Assembly (NCBI RefSeq): GCF_014192155.1
Contig: NZ_JACHXO010000002.1
Coordinates: 248,001 to 312,000 of the forward strand
Length of the DNA stretch: 64,000 nt
Direction of reading: 5' to 3'
DNA from: Roseateles terrae
Lineage (GTDB): Bacteria; Pseudomonadota; Gammaproteobacteria; Burkholderiales; Burkholderiaceae_C
The notes below the pieces were generated by a model. The model was given only the letters and a program-made list of their open reading frames with translations. It made no database searches and was not told where the DNA came from. The translations under genes and the position numbers were made by a program. Shown here piece after piece: positions 7,630-16,647 of the stretch. Each line of letters begins with the position of its first letter. Position 1 is the first letter of the stretch.

Positions 7630-9423
7630 ATGATGCTGCGTTCCAAGCCCCTCGCGTTCCCATCGACACCCTTGCAGGGACGACCCTCCGCCGAGTCGTC
7701 CACCACTGGTGGCGTCACGTCGGCGCCACCGGTCTCCCAATTGCACGTCGCGGGCCTGCAATGGGCCATCGACCAATCGCCCCGCATGCTGAGCCAGCGA
7801 CGGGCCATCCAGGCTGCCTTTGGCGTCGTGCAGGCGCGGGGAGCGGGGGGTGTGAAGATCGGCTTTCAGTTCGAAACAGGCGACGATGAACTGTTTGAGG
7901 AAGGCAAGGCGTTGATCCTGAAATGCTGGGCGGCAGCCCGCAACGACCGCCACACGCGCAAGACCGACTGGTTGTCCAAAAACATGACGTCCCTATCGGG
8001 CATGGACTCTCAGAAGGTCCCGGACTACGCCGAACACCTGGAACAGATGGAAGAGGAGGCGGAGCTGTTCGAGAAAAACCTTCAAGCGCCGCTGATCTAC
8101 GACAAGGATTCAAAAAAGATCAGTTACAAGCGTGAGCCGCCCGAGGAGCCGCTCTGGATCGCCACCCTGCTGGTCGGAGCGGAAGCATTTTCGAAGGTGG
8201 ACGAGGCGGATCAAGCCGATGCGGTCGAGGACAAAGAGTCGGAAGCCGAGTCGAAGGTCGAAGATGAAGCTGAAGCCGATGCGGAACCTCCCGTTCGGAA
8301 GCCGCTGAGAGAGATCCACAAGAAAGTGGGCCGCGAGGATCAGAGGTCCGAGAATGAAGCCAAGGAATACATCAAGGACCAGTTGGGCGCCTACACGCGG
8401 CGGTATGCCTACGTCGAAAAGAACTTCTTCCAGATGATGGATTTCTTCAAGACCGAGCTGATGACCGGCAGGTTCCAGCAGGCATTGGCGGCTGGCGGAG
8501 GAAAGCCCGAGGCGTCCACGCGCTCACCGAAGGCCGACAAAATTCTTCCTAAAGTGAAGCCAGCCACACTCAGTCGATATCAGATTGCAGTGGCGCACCA
8601 ATACATGGGGAGCAGTTCAGAGCAACGAGGCGTCAGTCTCACGTCCACCGCAAAACCGGGTGCGACCGTCGGCAATGAGGGCAAGAACTTTCGAGAGGGT
8701 GACGGATTCCGGCTGAAAGTGGATCTTGCATTGGTGCCTCCCGAGATTCTGTTGATCAATCACTACAGCAATGAAGGCATGCTGGGCGTCAACCTGGACG
8801 CCGTCGGCATCGATCGTCGCAAGATCAAGAACACCACGACGCGCCGCGCCGGGACCAGCAATAGCACAGGTGCGAAAGCCAAAAACAGGGCCTATCCATA
8901 CGGCGCCAGTGTCACCAAGAATCGCGAGCTGTTTCTGGAGCGTCTGCGTCCCGAATGGGTGGTCGCCATCGAGCATCACCCGGGCGGTGGTTACGGCTCG
9001 GCGGTGGTGGCGCCTCAGCCGATCCAAAGCCTCAAGGACTTCCAAGACCTTGGCGCCACCTATTCGAAGTACTGGGCGGCATTCGACGCCGAATTGAAGC
9101 ACGACCCCGTGGAGGACGATCCGGTCGCCAAAAAGGGGCAAAGCAGCGCGAAGATCATGATGGAAGGATACGAGGCAGGGGAAGTTGCGTTGGGCACCGA
9201 CCCTCCACTCACAGCCCTTGAGGCCCATGGAAGGCTGAAGGCTCACGACACCGATGCGAAGAAAGCCCAACATTTGAATACCTCCGACGGTGCTGTGCGG
9301 CGCCAACGGGGCTACTCCCAGTGGCAGGTGGGTTATGTCAGGGCACTGTGCGGGCTGGCGAAGTTCAGCAGCTCCGCGGAATACGCTGAAGCCATGGCGA
9401 AGGCCTACAACGAAACGACGTGA
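7630..9423 (+). CDS. Orphan protein with an SPRM-AQR-type N-terminal motif; possible effector or toxin
   Basis: I do not recognise the full protein. The N-terminal 40 residues are Ser/Thr/Pro-rich, and then comes LQWAIDQSPRMLSQRRAIQ followed by AAFGVVQ. From memory, similar segments (ID.SPR..AQR..I...FG..VQ) occur near the N-terminus of large secreted or contractile-injection-associated toxin proteins, many with DUF4157. A highly charged Glu/Asp/Lys stretch (about residues 165-250) precedes an unassigned C-terminal domain containing VALVPPEILLINHYSNEG-like and WVVAIEHHPGGGYGS segments. There is no signal peptide or membrane helix. Base composition is clearly lower in G+C than the neighbours, suggesting horizontal acquisition. 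The start is uncertain: ATGs at 7480, 7561, 7630 and 7633 are in frame and none has a good ribosome-binding site. I chose 7630 because it begins a secretion-signal-like N-terminus. Confidence 0.6.
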   Translation: MMLRSKPLAFPSTPLQGRPSAESSTTGGVTSAPPVSQLHVAGLQWAIDQSPRMLSQRRAIQAAFGVVQARGAGGVKIGFQFETGDDELFEEGKALILKCWAAARNDRHTRKTDWLSKNMTSLSGMDSQKVPDYAEHLEQMEEEAELFEKNLQAPLIYDKDSKKISYKREPPEEPLWIATLLVGAEAFSKVDEADQADAVEDKESEAESKVEDEAEADAEPPVRKPLREIHKKVGREDQRSENEAKEYIKDQLGAYTRRYAYVEKNFFQMMDFFKTELMTGRFQQALAAGGGKPEASTRSPKADKILPKVKPATLSRYQIAVAHQYMGSSSEQRGVSLTSTAKPGATVGNEGKNFREGDGFRLKVDLALVPPEILLINHYSNEGMLGVNLDAVGIDRRKIKNTTTRRAGTSNSTGAKAKNRAYPYGASVTKNRELFLERLRPEWVVAIEHHPGGGYGSAVVAPQPIQSLKDFQDLGATYSKYWAAFDAELKHDPVEDDPVAKKGQSSAKIMMEGYEAGEVALGTDPPLTALEAHGRLKAHDTDAKKAQHLNTSDGAVRRQRGYSQWQVGYVRALCGLAKFSSSAEYAEAMAKAYNETT

Positions 9424-9737
9424 GGTGGAGGGCTTGGGGGAGCGCCTTCACCCCACCACCGCCAGAACCTCCTCCCGCAGCCGCCGCTGCGCTACATGGC
9501 CATGGCTGCGTTCGTGCCACACCAGGATCATCTCCCCCGCTAGCGACACGATCGCCTGCTGCAGACGGACGAACTGACGCCCCCACTCGGCAGAGCCAGC
9601 GGTCTACAGCTTGGTCACCCGATCCGCTAGAGGCATCACCTCAATACGTCGCTTTTCCCCTTCCGCTCACCGAACGGAAACAAAACTTCATATATGCTCC
9701 GCCCCGCTTTTTCAACCCACCACGCGGGAGGCGTGTC
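9424..9737. other. Intergenic stretch with a possible gene remnant
   Basis: This 314-base gap holds a short minus-strand open frame described separately. Next to the lipoprotein gene there is an A+T-rich segment (about 9661-9720) with a TTCCG/CGGAA dyad at 9661-9679 and a TATATGCT at 9691-9698 that could be a -10 element. No matching -35 box is visible. Nothing else was seen. Confidence 0.35.
9448..9636 (-). pseudogene. Short interrupted reading frame, possible gene remnant
   Basis: Read on the minus strand, an ATG at 9636 starts MPLADRVTKL, meets a TAG at 9604-9606, and the same frame then continues open for about 51 codons to a TGA at 9448. The second part has an amphipathic, protein-like composition (for example AEWGRQFVRLQQAIVSLAG and WHERSHGHVAQRRL) unlike most shadow frames here. 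It could be a gene fragment disabled by a nonsense mutation. I cannot assign a family, and chance is not excluded. Confidence 0.25.
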
Positions 9738-10217
9738 ATGCAAATCAAGAAGATCCTTAGCCTGTTGGCCTGTGCGGCCGTGGTCGCTTTGACCGGTTGC
9801 GCATCCCTGCCCTCACCTGAAAAGATGAAGGAAGAAACGGCCACTTTCCAACTGCCGAAGAAGCCCGATGACGGCAAGGCGCTGGTGTATGTGGTGCGTC
9901 CCTCGAGCATGGGCGCACTGATCCGCTTCAACGTCTTTGTGGACGACCAGGAAGCCCCCTCCGAAATGGGCTACACCCGCGGCAGCCAGTACGTGTACTT
10001 CCACGTCGCCCCGGGCGACCACAAGATCTACTCCAAAGCCGAAAACTGGGCGGAAGCGCAGATCTCCGTCAAGGCTGGCGACATCGTTTTCATCCAGCAG
10101 GAACCTGCCATGGGCGTGATCATGGCGCGCAACAGCATTGCACGGATCGACGAGCTGCCGGGCAAGTACCACGTGAAGACGCTGAGCGTGGGCACCATCC
10201 TGAAGACGGACAAGTAA
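9738..10217 (+). CDS. Small outer-membrane lipoprotein, DUF2846-like
   Basis: The 159-residue product has a lipoprotein signal with lipobox LTGC (Cys21); Ala22 gives no inner-membrane retention signal, so outer-membrane anchoring is likely. After a short linker it contains an all-beta domain with KALVYVVRPSS, FNVFVDDQ and FHVAPGDHKIYSKAE, resembling the DUF2846 family of unknown function. I chose the ATG at 9738 because GGGAG at 9726-9730 precedes it at proper spacing and the signal begins there. It is a single gene, converging on the GH5 gene. Confidence 0.75.
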   Translation: MQIKKILSLLACAAVVALTGCASLPSPEKMKEETATFQLPKKPDDGKALVYVVRPSSMGALIRFNVFVDDQEAPSEMGYTRGSQYVYFHVAPGDHKIYSKAENWAEAQISVKAGDIVFIQQEPAMGVIMARNSIARIDELPGKYHVKTLSVGTILKTDK

Positions 10218-10234
10218 TCAGTCCGTCGACGACA

Positions 10235-10276
10235 ACCGGGCGGACGACCGTGAAGGATCACAGCCGACCGCCCGGT
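10235..10276. terminator. Inverted repeat between convergent genes
   Basis: ACCGGGCGG at 10235-10243 pairs perfectly with CCGCCCGGT at 10268-10276 around a 24-base loop. It lies between the stop of the lipoprotein gene and the stop of the GH5 gene, so it could terminate both. There is no T-run, so this is a weak call. Confidence 0.35.
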
Positions 10277-10295
10277 GGGCCTCATTGCGGAGGCA

Positions 10296-12080
10296 TCAGG
10301 ACTTCGTGATTCGGAACCAATTCAAGTTGTACCCGCCATTGCGCACTGCAATGCCAAACTTGCGCTGACCCGCCGGCAACTGCACCGTGTGCTTCACCGT
10401 CACCCAGTTCTGCCAGCCACCAGTGGCGGGAATGTTGACCGAGCCATACACCACGCTGCCACCGGCTTCCTCCAATTGCAGATTGCCACCGCCATTCAGG
10501 CTGGCCACGCGATATTCAATCGTGTAGGTGCCCGCCGAGGCAATGTTGACCGTGGGGTACGACAGCCAGTCGCCCGCATCCAGATAGCCGACATTCAGCC
10601 CGCCGCCAGAATCGGTGGTCGCCTCCGTCTGCACGCCGTTCATCGCGTCGAAGTTCTCCGCCTGAATGGTGATGCCGCTGTCCACCGGATCACCCACACG
10701 GCTGATGTCCACCCAGTTCAGGTTGAAACCACCGCTCTTGGCCACCAGCCCCAGCATCTGCTGCCCAGCCGGCAGCGACACCGTCTGCGAGACCGTCGTC
10801 CAGCTCTGCCAGCCACCGGTGGACGGCACATTGACGGTGCCATACACCGCGCCGCCGCCGCCCTTCTCCATCTGGATCACACCCCCTCCGGATGCGCTGG
10901 CCACCCGGTACTTGACCACGTAATTGCCAGCGGCCGGCACATTGACGTCATAGGTCATCCAGTCGCCGCTGTCGATGTAGCCAACATTGCTGCCGCCGTT
11001 GGCATCCGACGTGGCTTCCACCTGCACGCCGGACATCTGGCAGAACGCCTCTGCCTGGATCTGCGCCGGAAGGGACACGCGGGTGCAACCGGGCGTCGGA
11101 GCCGGGCCACCCGGCCAGCCACCGATGATCTGCTTGGTCAGCGCGCCCGATGCGGTCAATTGCCCGGCAGACCAGCCACCCTGGCTGCTGGCGCCCGGCA
11201 CGAGCGCCGACGCCCCTTCGGACTTGTCATTCAGCGCCCAGTTGGCATTGCTGATGCCCTTGGCCTTCATGAAGTCCACCCAGGCCCAGGTTTCGCTGGT
11301 GGCCACACCGCCGTCGCCACTGGCGCCGACTGAGCCCCATTCGGTCACGAACAGTGCAATGCCATTGTTCAGCGCGGTCTGCGCCTTGTCACGCAGCCAC
11401 TGGCCGTGACTGCCCGCATAGAAGTGCAGCGTGTAGGCGATGTTGGCGCCGCTGATCGGGTCACGCGAGGCGGCATCCACATCCTGCGACCAATTGGGCG
11501 TGCCCACAATGATCAGGTTGTCCGGATCAATGGCGCGGATGGCGCCGATCACGGCCTGGGCATACGGCTTGATGGTGCCGCTCCAGGAGATGTTCAGGGG
11601 CTCGTTGTAGACCTCATAGATGACGTGATTGTTCTTGCCGTAGGTGCGGGCCATCTCTTCAAAAAAGGCCACGGCCTGCGAGCGATAGTCCTCGGCATGA
11701 TGGCTGTGCCAGTCGATGATGACGTACATGTCGTTGGCAATCGCCGCATCGACCACCGCCTTGACGCGCGCCTTGTTGCCCGCAGGATCCTGCAGATAAC
11801 CGCCGCCTTCATCCACGCCCATGGCCACTCGAATGACGCGCGACTTCCAGTCATTCTTCAGCCAGCTCACCACATTGCCGTTGTAGTACTTCTCGCCACC
11901 CCAGCCGGTGTTGCTCCAGAACAGGCTGTTGCCGGCAAAACTGGCCGGCTGACCGCCCGCCAGAATCCTGTTGCCGCTGACGGACAGCGGCGCCACGTCG
12001 GCCAGTGCGACCGCGGAATGGCCGATCAGCAATGCGGCCAGCAGCGCATGACGCGCCGTGCAAAGAGACTTCAGCTTCAT
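10296..12080 (-). CDS. Secreted GH5 endoglucanase/glycanase with two CBM6 modules
   Basis: The 594-residue secreted enzyme should cleave beta-1,4-glucan or a related polysaccharide outside the cell. A signal peptide ends near Ala27 (VALA-D). The catalytic GH5 domain covers about residues 30-325, with acid/base Glu160 in YEVYNEPLN and nucleophile Glu247 in FVTEWGS; WHSHHAEDY near 124-132 fits the GH5 endoglucanase (Cel5) group. A short Pro/Gly linker leads to two similar carbohydrate-binding modules at about 338-462 and 470-592, each with IQAE at the start and GDW-Y and WQ-W aromatic positions, as in CBM6/CBM35. The ATG at 12080 begins the signal peptide and follows AAAGG. Exact substrate is not certain. 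Confidence 0.88.
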   Translation of the reverse strand: MKLKSLCTARHALLAALLIGHSAVALADVAPLSVSGNRILAGGQPASFAGNSLFWSNTGWGGEKYYNGNVVSWLKNDWKSRVIRVAMGVDEGGGYLQDPAGNKARVKAVVDAAIANDMYVIIDWHSHHAEDYRSQAVAFFEEMARTYGKNNHVIYEVYNEPLNISWSGTIKPYAQAVIGAIRAIDPDNLIIVGTPNWSQDVDAASRDPISGANIAYTLHFYAGSHGQWLRDKAQTALNNGIALFVTEWGSVGASGDGGVATSETWAWVDFMKAKGISNANWALNDKSEGASALVPGASSQGGWSAGQLTASGALTKQIIGGWPGGPAPTPGCTRVSLPAQIQAEAFCQMSGVQVEATSDANGGSNVGYIDSGDWMTYDVNVPAAGNYVVKYRVASASGGGVIQMEKGGGGAVYGTVNVPSTGGWQSWTTVSQTVSLPAGQQMLGLVAKSGGFNLNWVDISRVGDPVDSGITIQAENFDAMNGVQTEATTDSGGGLNVGYLDAGDWLSYPTVNIASAGTYTIEYRVASLNGGGNLQLEEAGGSVVYGSVNIPATGGWQNWVTVKHTVQLPAGQRKFGIAVRNGGYNLNWFRITKS

Positions 12081-12522
12081 GAGAGGCCTTTCTTGACCAG
12101 AGGGTTGGAAGCGGACGATGGCCCCTCCCAGGGCTTCGCAACGCCGGACCAGTGTTCCATCGAGCACTGTTAATGGGGGTCGATAAACCCGCAACAGTTC
12201 GCAACTTCCCGCAATGAAGCATTCGGTGAAGTCAGGGTTGTCCATTGGCAGGCAGTGCCATGGAATGCCGCTGCGCATAATCCATTCATGAATGCTCAGC
12301 CCCCTTGCTCCGGTCGTACGCTGTTACCGCCGCATGATTTCGGGGACACGGCCATATTCGGGGTTCACGGCGGGACCACCAGGCCCATCGAGGGCTCATT
12401 GGGGCTCATCGGGGACCCAAGCCCGCACATCGCACTGGCGATACCCCGCGCACACGTTCAGCAATGCAGCCGACGCAGAATTTCCCAGTGGCCCGCTCGC
12501 CACTGCTCCAGGTGACCCACTG
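12081..12522. promoter_or_regulatory. Divergent promoter region with two dyads
   Basis: These 442 bases separate the glycanase gene (minus) from the MFS gene (plus) and must hold both promoters. Two dyads stand out: an imperfect one, TCCATTGGCA at 12241-12250 against TGCCATGGA at 12256-12264, and a perfect 12-base palindrome CATTCATGAATG at 12283-12294. Their shape and central position suggest regulator binding sites, possibly for sugar-responsive control. I could not define core promoter boxes. Confidence 0.4.
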
Positions 12523-13767
12523 ATGTCTTCCCTGCCCTCGTCCCCACCAACCGCGCCGACGGACGCCCCGCCCACTGCGGTGGAACCCGAGTTCTCGCTC
12601 CGCAAGATCGCGATCCCGGCCTTCGGTCCCTCGTTGCTGTTTGGCCTGGGCGAAGGCGCCATCCTGCCGATCGTGCCGCTGATGGCGCGCGACCTGGGGG
12701 CGTCGGTGTCGATGGCTGCGTTCATCGTGACACTCATCAGCCTGGGCTCGCTGCTCAACAACGTGCCGGCCTCCCTCATCACCATGCGGTGGGGCGAGCG
12801 CGGCGCCATCATTGCAGCCGGCCTGTGGAGTGCGCTGGGCATGTGCCTGTCGGTCTTCACCCACCAACTGGTGTTCTTTGCGGCCGGCTGCTTCATGGTG
12901 GGCATGTCACAGGCGGTCTACAACCTCGCACGGCAGAGCTACCTCACCGAGGCGGTGCCGCCGCTCTACCGGGCGCGCGCGCTGTCGACGCTCGGCGGCG
13001 TGATGCGCATCGGCATGTTCATTGGCCCCTTCCTGGCAGCGGGGGCGATCCATCTGTTTGGCGTGTCCGCCGCGTTTGCCGTGGGCATTGCGGGTGTGCT
13101 GGGCGCAGCGGCCATCGGCGCGCGGCTGCCGGACCTGGCAACGCCCACCCTGCCCCCAGGCCAGACCGCGCCAGGACCGGTCAGCTTCGGCAGCATCCTG
13201 CGTGATCATCGCGTCGTGTTCCTCACCCTCGGGCTGGGCATCCTGCTGGTCAGCGCGGTGCGCTCGTCCCGTCAGGCGGTGATTCCGCTGTGGGCCGATC
13301 ATCTGGCGCTGGCACCGGCCGCCGCCTCGCTCATTTACGGGCTGTCCGGCGGCGTGGAGATGCTGCTGTTCTATCCCGCGGGCCGGGTGATGGACCTGAA
13401 GGGCCGCCGCTGGGTCGCCGTGCCGTCGATGGTCACCATCGGCGTGGCGATGCTGCTGATGCCCTTGACCACCGGGATGACCTCGCTGCTGATCGCCGCG
13501 ATGGCGGTGGGCATCGGCAATGGCATCGGATCCGGCCTGATCATGACGCTGGGGGCGGACCATGCTCCGCGTTTCGGCCGCGCCTATTTCCTGGGAGTGT
13601 GGCGGTTCCTGTCGGACGTGGGGGGCACCAGCGGTCCGGCGCTGCTCTCGGCCCTGATCGCCACCGTCTCGCTCTCCGGCGGCATTGCGGTCACCGGCCT
13701 GCTGGCGCTGCTCGCCGCGCTGCTGCTGGGCCTCTGGATTCCCCCGCGGACGCCGCCCCGGCCCTGA
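12523..13767 (+). CDS. MFS transporter
   Basis: The 414-residue product is a 12-helix major facilitator superfamily permease of the inner membrane. A Pro/Ser/Thr-rich N-terminal tail of about 30 residues precedes the first helix (FGPSLLFGLGEGAILPIVPL). The loop between helices 2 and 3 (NNVPASLITMRWGERG) resembles the MFS signature, and a second GRVMDLKGRRW loop marks the C-terminal half. The substrate is unknown; the family includes drug, sugar and siderophore exporters. I chose the ATG at 12523, which follows AGGTGA; the frame is open upstream to 12292 but the added residues look like non-coding sequence. Confidence 0.82.
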   Translation: MSSLPSSPPTAPTDAPPTAVEPEFSLRKIAIPAFGPSLLFGLGEGAILPIVPLMARDLGASVSMAAFIVTLISLGSLLNNVPASLITMRWGERGAIIAAGLWSALGMCLSVFTHQLVFFAAGCFMVGMSQAVYNLARQSYLTEAVPPLYRARALSTLGGVMRIGMFIGPFLAAGAIHLFGVSAAFAVGIAGVLGAAAIGARLPDLATPTLPPGQTAPGPVSFGSILRDHRVVFLTLGLGILLVSAVRSSRQAVIPLWADHLALAPAAASLIYGLSGGVEMLLFYPAGRVMDLKGRRWVAVPSMVTIGVAMLLMPLTTGMTSLLIAAMAVGIGNGIGSGLIMTLGADHAPRFGRAYFLGVWRFLSDVGGTSGPALLSALIATVSLSGGIAVTGLLALLAALLLGLWIPPRTPPRP

Positions 13768-13794
13768 AAGCCGTCTTGCCTGCGGCCACGAATG

Positions 13795-13819
13795 AAAAAA
13801 GGGCGCCGATGAGGCGCCC
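13795..13819 (-). terminator. Strong intrinsic terminator of the mks gene run
   Basis: GGGCGCC at 13801-13807 and GGCGCCC at 13813-13819 form a seven-pair stem with a five-base loop. Reading on the minus strand it is followed directly by six T residues (A-run at 13795-13800), a textbook Rho-independent terminator just below the mksB stop. On the plus strand it is followed by TTGTTG, so it may also end the MFS transcript. Confidence 0.85.
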
Positions 13820-13827
13820 TTGTTGCA

Positions 13828-16647
13828 TCAACCGTAGACCGAGACTTCCGGTCGCCGCGCCAGCACCGCAATCGGCGGCGCCCAGCGCTCGCCGCGTGGC
13901 TTCTTGCTGGTCACCAGCGTGATTTCGGACGGCTCGAACACTTCCACGTTGTGGGTGATCGGCGTCGTCAGCAGGTACTGCGCCCGGGTGCTCTTCAGGA
14001 AGTGGCCGACCAGCTGGATGTTGCGCACGTCCAGGTGGGCGAATGGCTCGTCGATGAACACGAAGCCGCCCGGCGAGTCGTCATCCTTCATCAGCCCCAC
14101 CAGCAGGATCAGGCTCTTGAGCACCTGCTGGCCGCCCGACGCTTCGCCGTCGTTCAGCCCCACTTCGCCCTTGCCGTCGAAGTTGAACTTCACATGCAGG
14201 CCGGCCTGGGCGAGCACCGTGTCGTCGTTGTCCAGATGCGGCAGTTCCGCCTGGGCATGCACCCCGGCGAGCTCGCCCAACTCCTGCACATTCTTCTTGT
14301 AGCGGCGCACCGTGGCGCGCAGCACGTCGATGTAGCGCTCGCGGGCGTTGAAGGCGGCAATGCGCGCCATTTCGTTGCTGGCGCGCCTGTCATCCAGCTG
14401 CGTGGTCTGCTCCAGCACCGCCACATGCATGCGGGCATGACGGTCCTGCACCTGCGGGTCGGTTTCCCACACACCGGTGTCCAGTTCCTGCTGCACGTGA
14501 CGGGCCGCGATTTCGGCCTGCTTGGCATTCTCGAATTCATCGCGCAGCGCCGCCAGACGGGCCGGATGGGTCCAGCCGGAGGGGAAACGGGCCCGGGCTT
14601 CTCGGGACAAACGGGCTTGCGCCATCAGGTCGTCGCGGCGGGAACCCCAGTCGCGTTCCGCGCGAGAGACGTTGTCCTCGCTGGCCTTCAACGAGGCCTG
14701 GGCCGCTTCGTAGTCCCGCTCGCTGCGGGTGCCCTGGGCAACCACGCGGTCATGCTCCTGGTCCAGCGACGCCATGCGGGTCGAGGCCTCGATGCGCGAC
14801 TGTCGCAGGCCCGGCAGACGGGCCCGCGCCTGGGCAAACTCCTCCGACCGCTCCACCAGCTCCAGCGCGGCCTTGTGGCCCTGCGCCGCGCGTTGCGCGT
14901 CCTTGAGCTGGCGTTCGATGTCGACCTGCTCCTTGGCGATGCGCGACAGCTCCAGGTCGTAGCGGGCCAGTTCCTTTTCTAGCGAAGCGCGGCGGGCATC
15001 GAGGGCGGAGACGCCAAACTGAAATTCGCGCGGCTCCACCCACAGGCTGCGGCCACCTCGGCCGTCGCGATAGTAGGCATCGGGCGTGATCCATTCGCCG
15101 CCAGCGCGCGCGCCCTGGTCGGTGTCCGCCACGCAGCGGATGGAGGCCAATTGACGCAGCAGCCAGCCCGGCGCCTTGGCATTGAACTTCAGCACCGACA
15201 GCAGGCTGTCCTTCGGACTGATGGCCGGCGCCTGTTCACCATCGGCCACCACATAGTGCCGGTAGCGCTCACGCGAGGCGAGGCGGTAGGCCTGGGATTC
15301 ATCGCTGCTGTGGGCCAGCACCACCACCCAGCGCGACGGCCGCAGGAAACCTTCGGCAGCGGCGCGCCACTGATCGTCCGAGATGTCGATGCAATCGGCC
15401 AGCACATGGTGGGCAATGCCGGCCTCGTCCAGCGCCTTGCGAAAGCGCGTGACTTCCTGCGGTGGCGGCGGCAGGCGCTGGCCGGTGAGTTCGTCCATCG
15501 CCGCCTGCGCCTTGCGCAGCTGGTCGTTGTGACGGGTGAAGCTCTCGCGCAGCTGATGCTGGCGGGTGCCCAGTTCCTCCAGACGGGTGGTCAGCGCGGC
15601 GCCGTCGGTTTCGACCGCCGCCAGCGCCTTCAGGTCTTCCTCGCGCTTGACGAGTTGCTCCATCGGCCGCTCGCCGTCCCGCGCCGCTTCGAAGGCCTGG
15701 CGGGCTTCCTTGCGCTGCGTTTCCAGCTCGCTCAGTCGGTTCCGTGCAGCCTCCTGCGCCTGGAACAGCGACATCAGATGGGCGCGTTTTTCACTCATGC
15801 CGCGGGCGTCGGACCGGGCGAAGAGACGCTGGCGATGCAGTTCGCGCAGCTGCTGCGCGGTGCGCTGGCGCTGTTCGCTCCATTGCAGCACCGGCACCAC
15901 CTCGGTGGCCAGACGCTCCCGCTCCTTCAGCCGCAGCTGGTACTGCTGATAGCTGTTGACGCGGTTGGACAGGTCCGAGAGCTGCGCCTGCGCATGCGAG
16001 AGTTCATGCGCGGCCTGCTCCACTTCCTTGAGCAGCTGCTGCTGGTGATTGCGCGCCAGCTCATACCGGTCCAGCACTTCCTGGTCGCCAAACACTTCAA
16101 ACACCAGACGCAGCAGCTCCTTCGGAGACAGCTCGCACAGACGGTCGGTCTGGCCCTGCTCCAGCGCCAGCACACGGCCGATGGCCCGCGTCAGGCCGGC
16201 CGCCTCCAGGCGCTTTTTCCAGGCTTCGATGCCCAGCCAGTCCTTGTCCGGCTTCTGGTCCAGGGCCTCGATTTCATTGACGCCATCGGCGACGATGTAG
16301 CGCCGCACCCAGTCGCCGCCCTGGCGGGAGATGCGGCAGGCCAGCGTCACCTGGTCGGCATACAGCAGCGAGCTGGCGAAGGGCCGGCTGCTGTTCTGGC
16401 GCCCGCGCGGGCGGTTGTCCACCAGCGCGCGCAACCAGGCGGTTTCCGCATTGGCATGGCGCGCATAGGTCTTGTAAGTGCGGCCGCCGGAGCATTCCAG
16501 GCCCAGCAGGGTGCGCATCGCATCCAGCAGGGTGGTCTTGCCCGAGCCGTTCGGTCCGGCAATGGTGATGATGTTGCCGTCCAGCGGCATCGAGACGCGG
16601 CGGCAGTAGTCCCAGTGCAGCAGTTCCAGGGATTGGAGATGAAACAT
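13828..16647 (-). CDS. mksB: SMC-like condensin ATPase, MksB type
   Basis: The 939-residue product is an SMC-family ATPase of the MukB/MksB kind, expected to work with a kleisin and accessory subunit in DNA loop extrusion or chromosome organisation. Walker A GPNGSGKT is at residues 31-38. Two coiled-coil arms (about 220-400 and 560-760) flank a hinge-like globular domain (about 410-550, with VVVLAHSSDESQAYRLAS and RERYRHYVVADGE). The signature SGGQQ is at 837-841 and Walker B FVFIDEPFAHLD has Asp866-Glu867. The length is far below MukB (about 1,480) and fits the shorter MksB group. The ATG overlaps the stop of the upstream gene by one base. No JetD/MksG-like gene is adjacent. Confidence 0.8.
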   Translation of the reverse strand: MFHLQSLELLHWDYCRRVSMPLDGNIITIAGPNGSGKTTLLDAMRTLLGLECSGGRTYKTYARHANAETAWLRALVDNRPRGRQNSSRPFASSLLYADQVTLACRISRQGGDWVRRYIVADGVNEIEALDQKPDKDWLGIEAWKKRLEAAGLTRAIGRVLALEQGQTDRLCELSPKELLRLVFEVFGDQEVLDRYELARNHQQQLLKEVEQAAHELSHAQAQLSDLSNRVNSYQQYQLRLKERERLATEVVPVLQWSEQRQRTAQQLRELHRQRLFARSDARGMSEKRAHLMSLFQAQEAARNRLSELETQRKEARQAFEAARDGERPMEQLVKREEDLKALAAVETDGAALTTRLEELGTRQHQLRESFTRHNDQLRKAQAAMDELTGQRLPPPPQEVTRFRKALDEAGIAHHVLADCIDISDDQWRAAAEGFLRPSRWVVVLAHSSDESQAYRLASRERYRHYVVADGEQAPAISPKDSLLSVLKFNAKAPGWLLRQLASIRCVADTDQGARAGGEWITPDAYYRDGRGGRSLWVEPREFQFGVSALDARRASLEKELARYDLELSRIAKEQVDIERQLKDAQRAAQGHKAALELVERSEEFAQARARLPGLRQSRIEASTRMASLDQEHDRVVAQGTRSERDYEAAQASLKASEDNVSRAERDWGSRRDDLMAQARLSREARARFPSGWTHPARLAALRDEFENAKQAEIAARHVQQELDTGVWETDPQVQDRHARMHVAVLEQTTQLDDRRASNEMARIAAFNARERYIDVLRATVRRYKKNVQELGELAGVHAQAELPHLDNDDTVLAQAGLHVKFNFDGKGEVGLNDGEASGGQQVLKSLILLVGLMKDDDSPGGFVFIDEPFAHLDVRNIQLVGHFLKSTRAQYLLTTPITHNVEVFEPSEITLVTSKKPRGERWAPPIAVLARRPEVSVYG

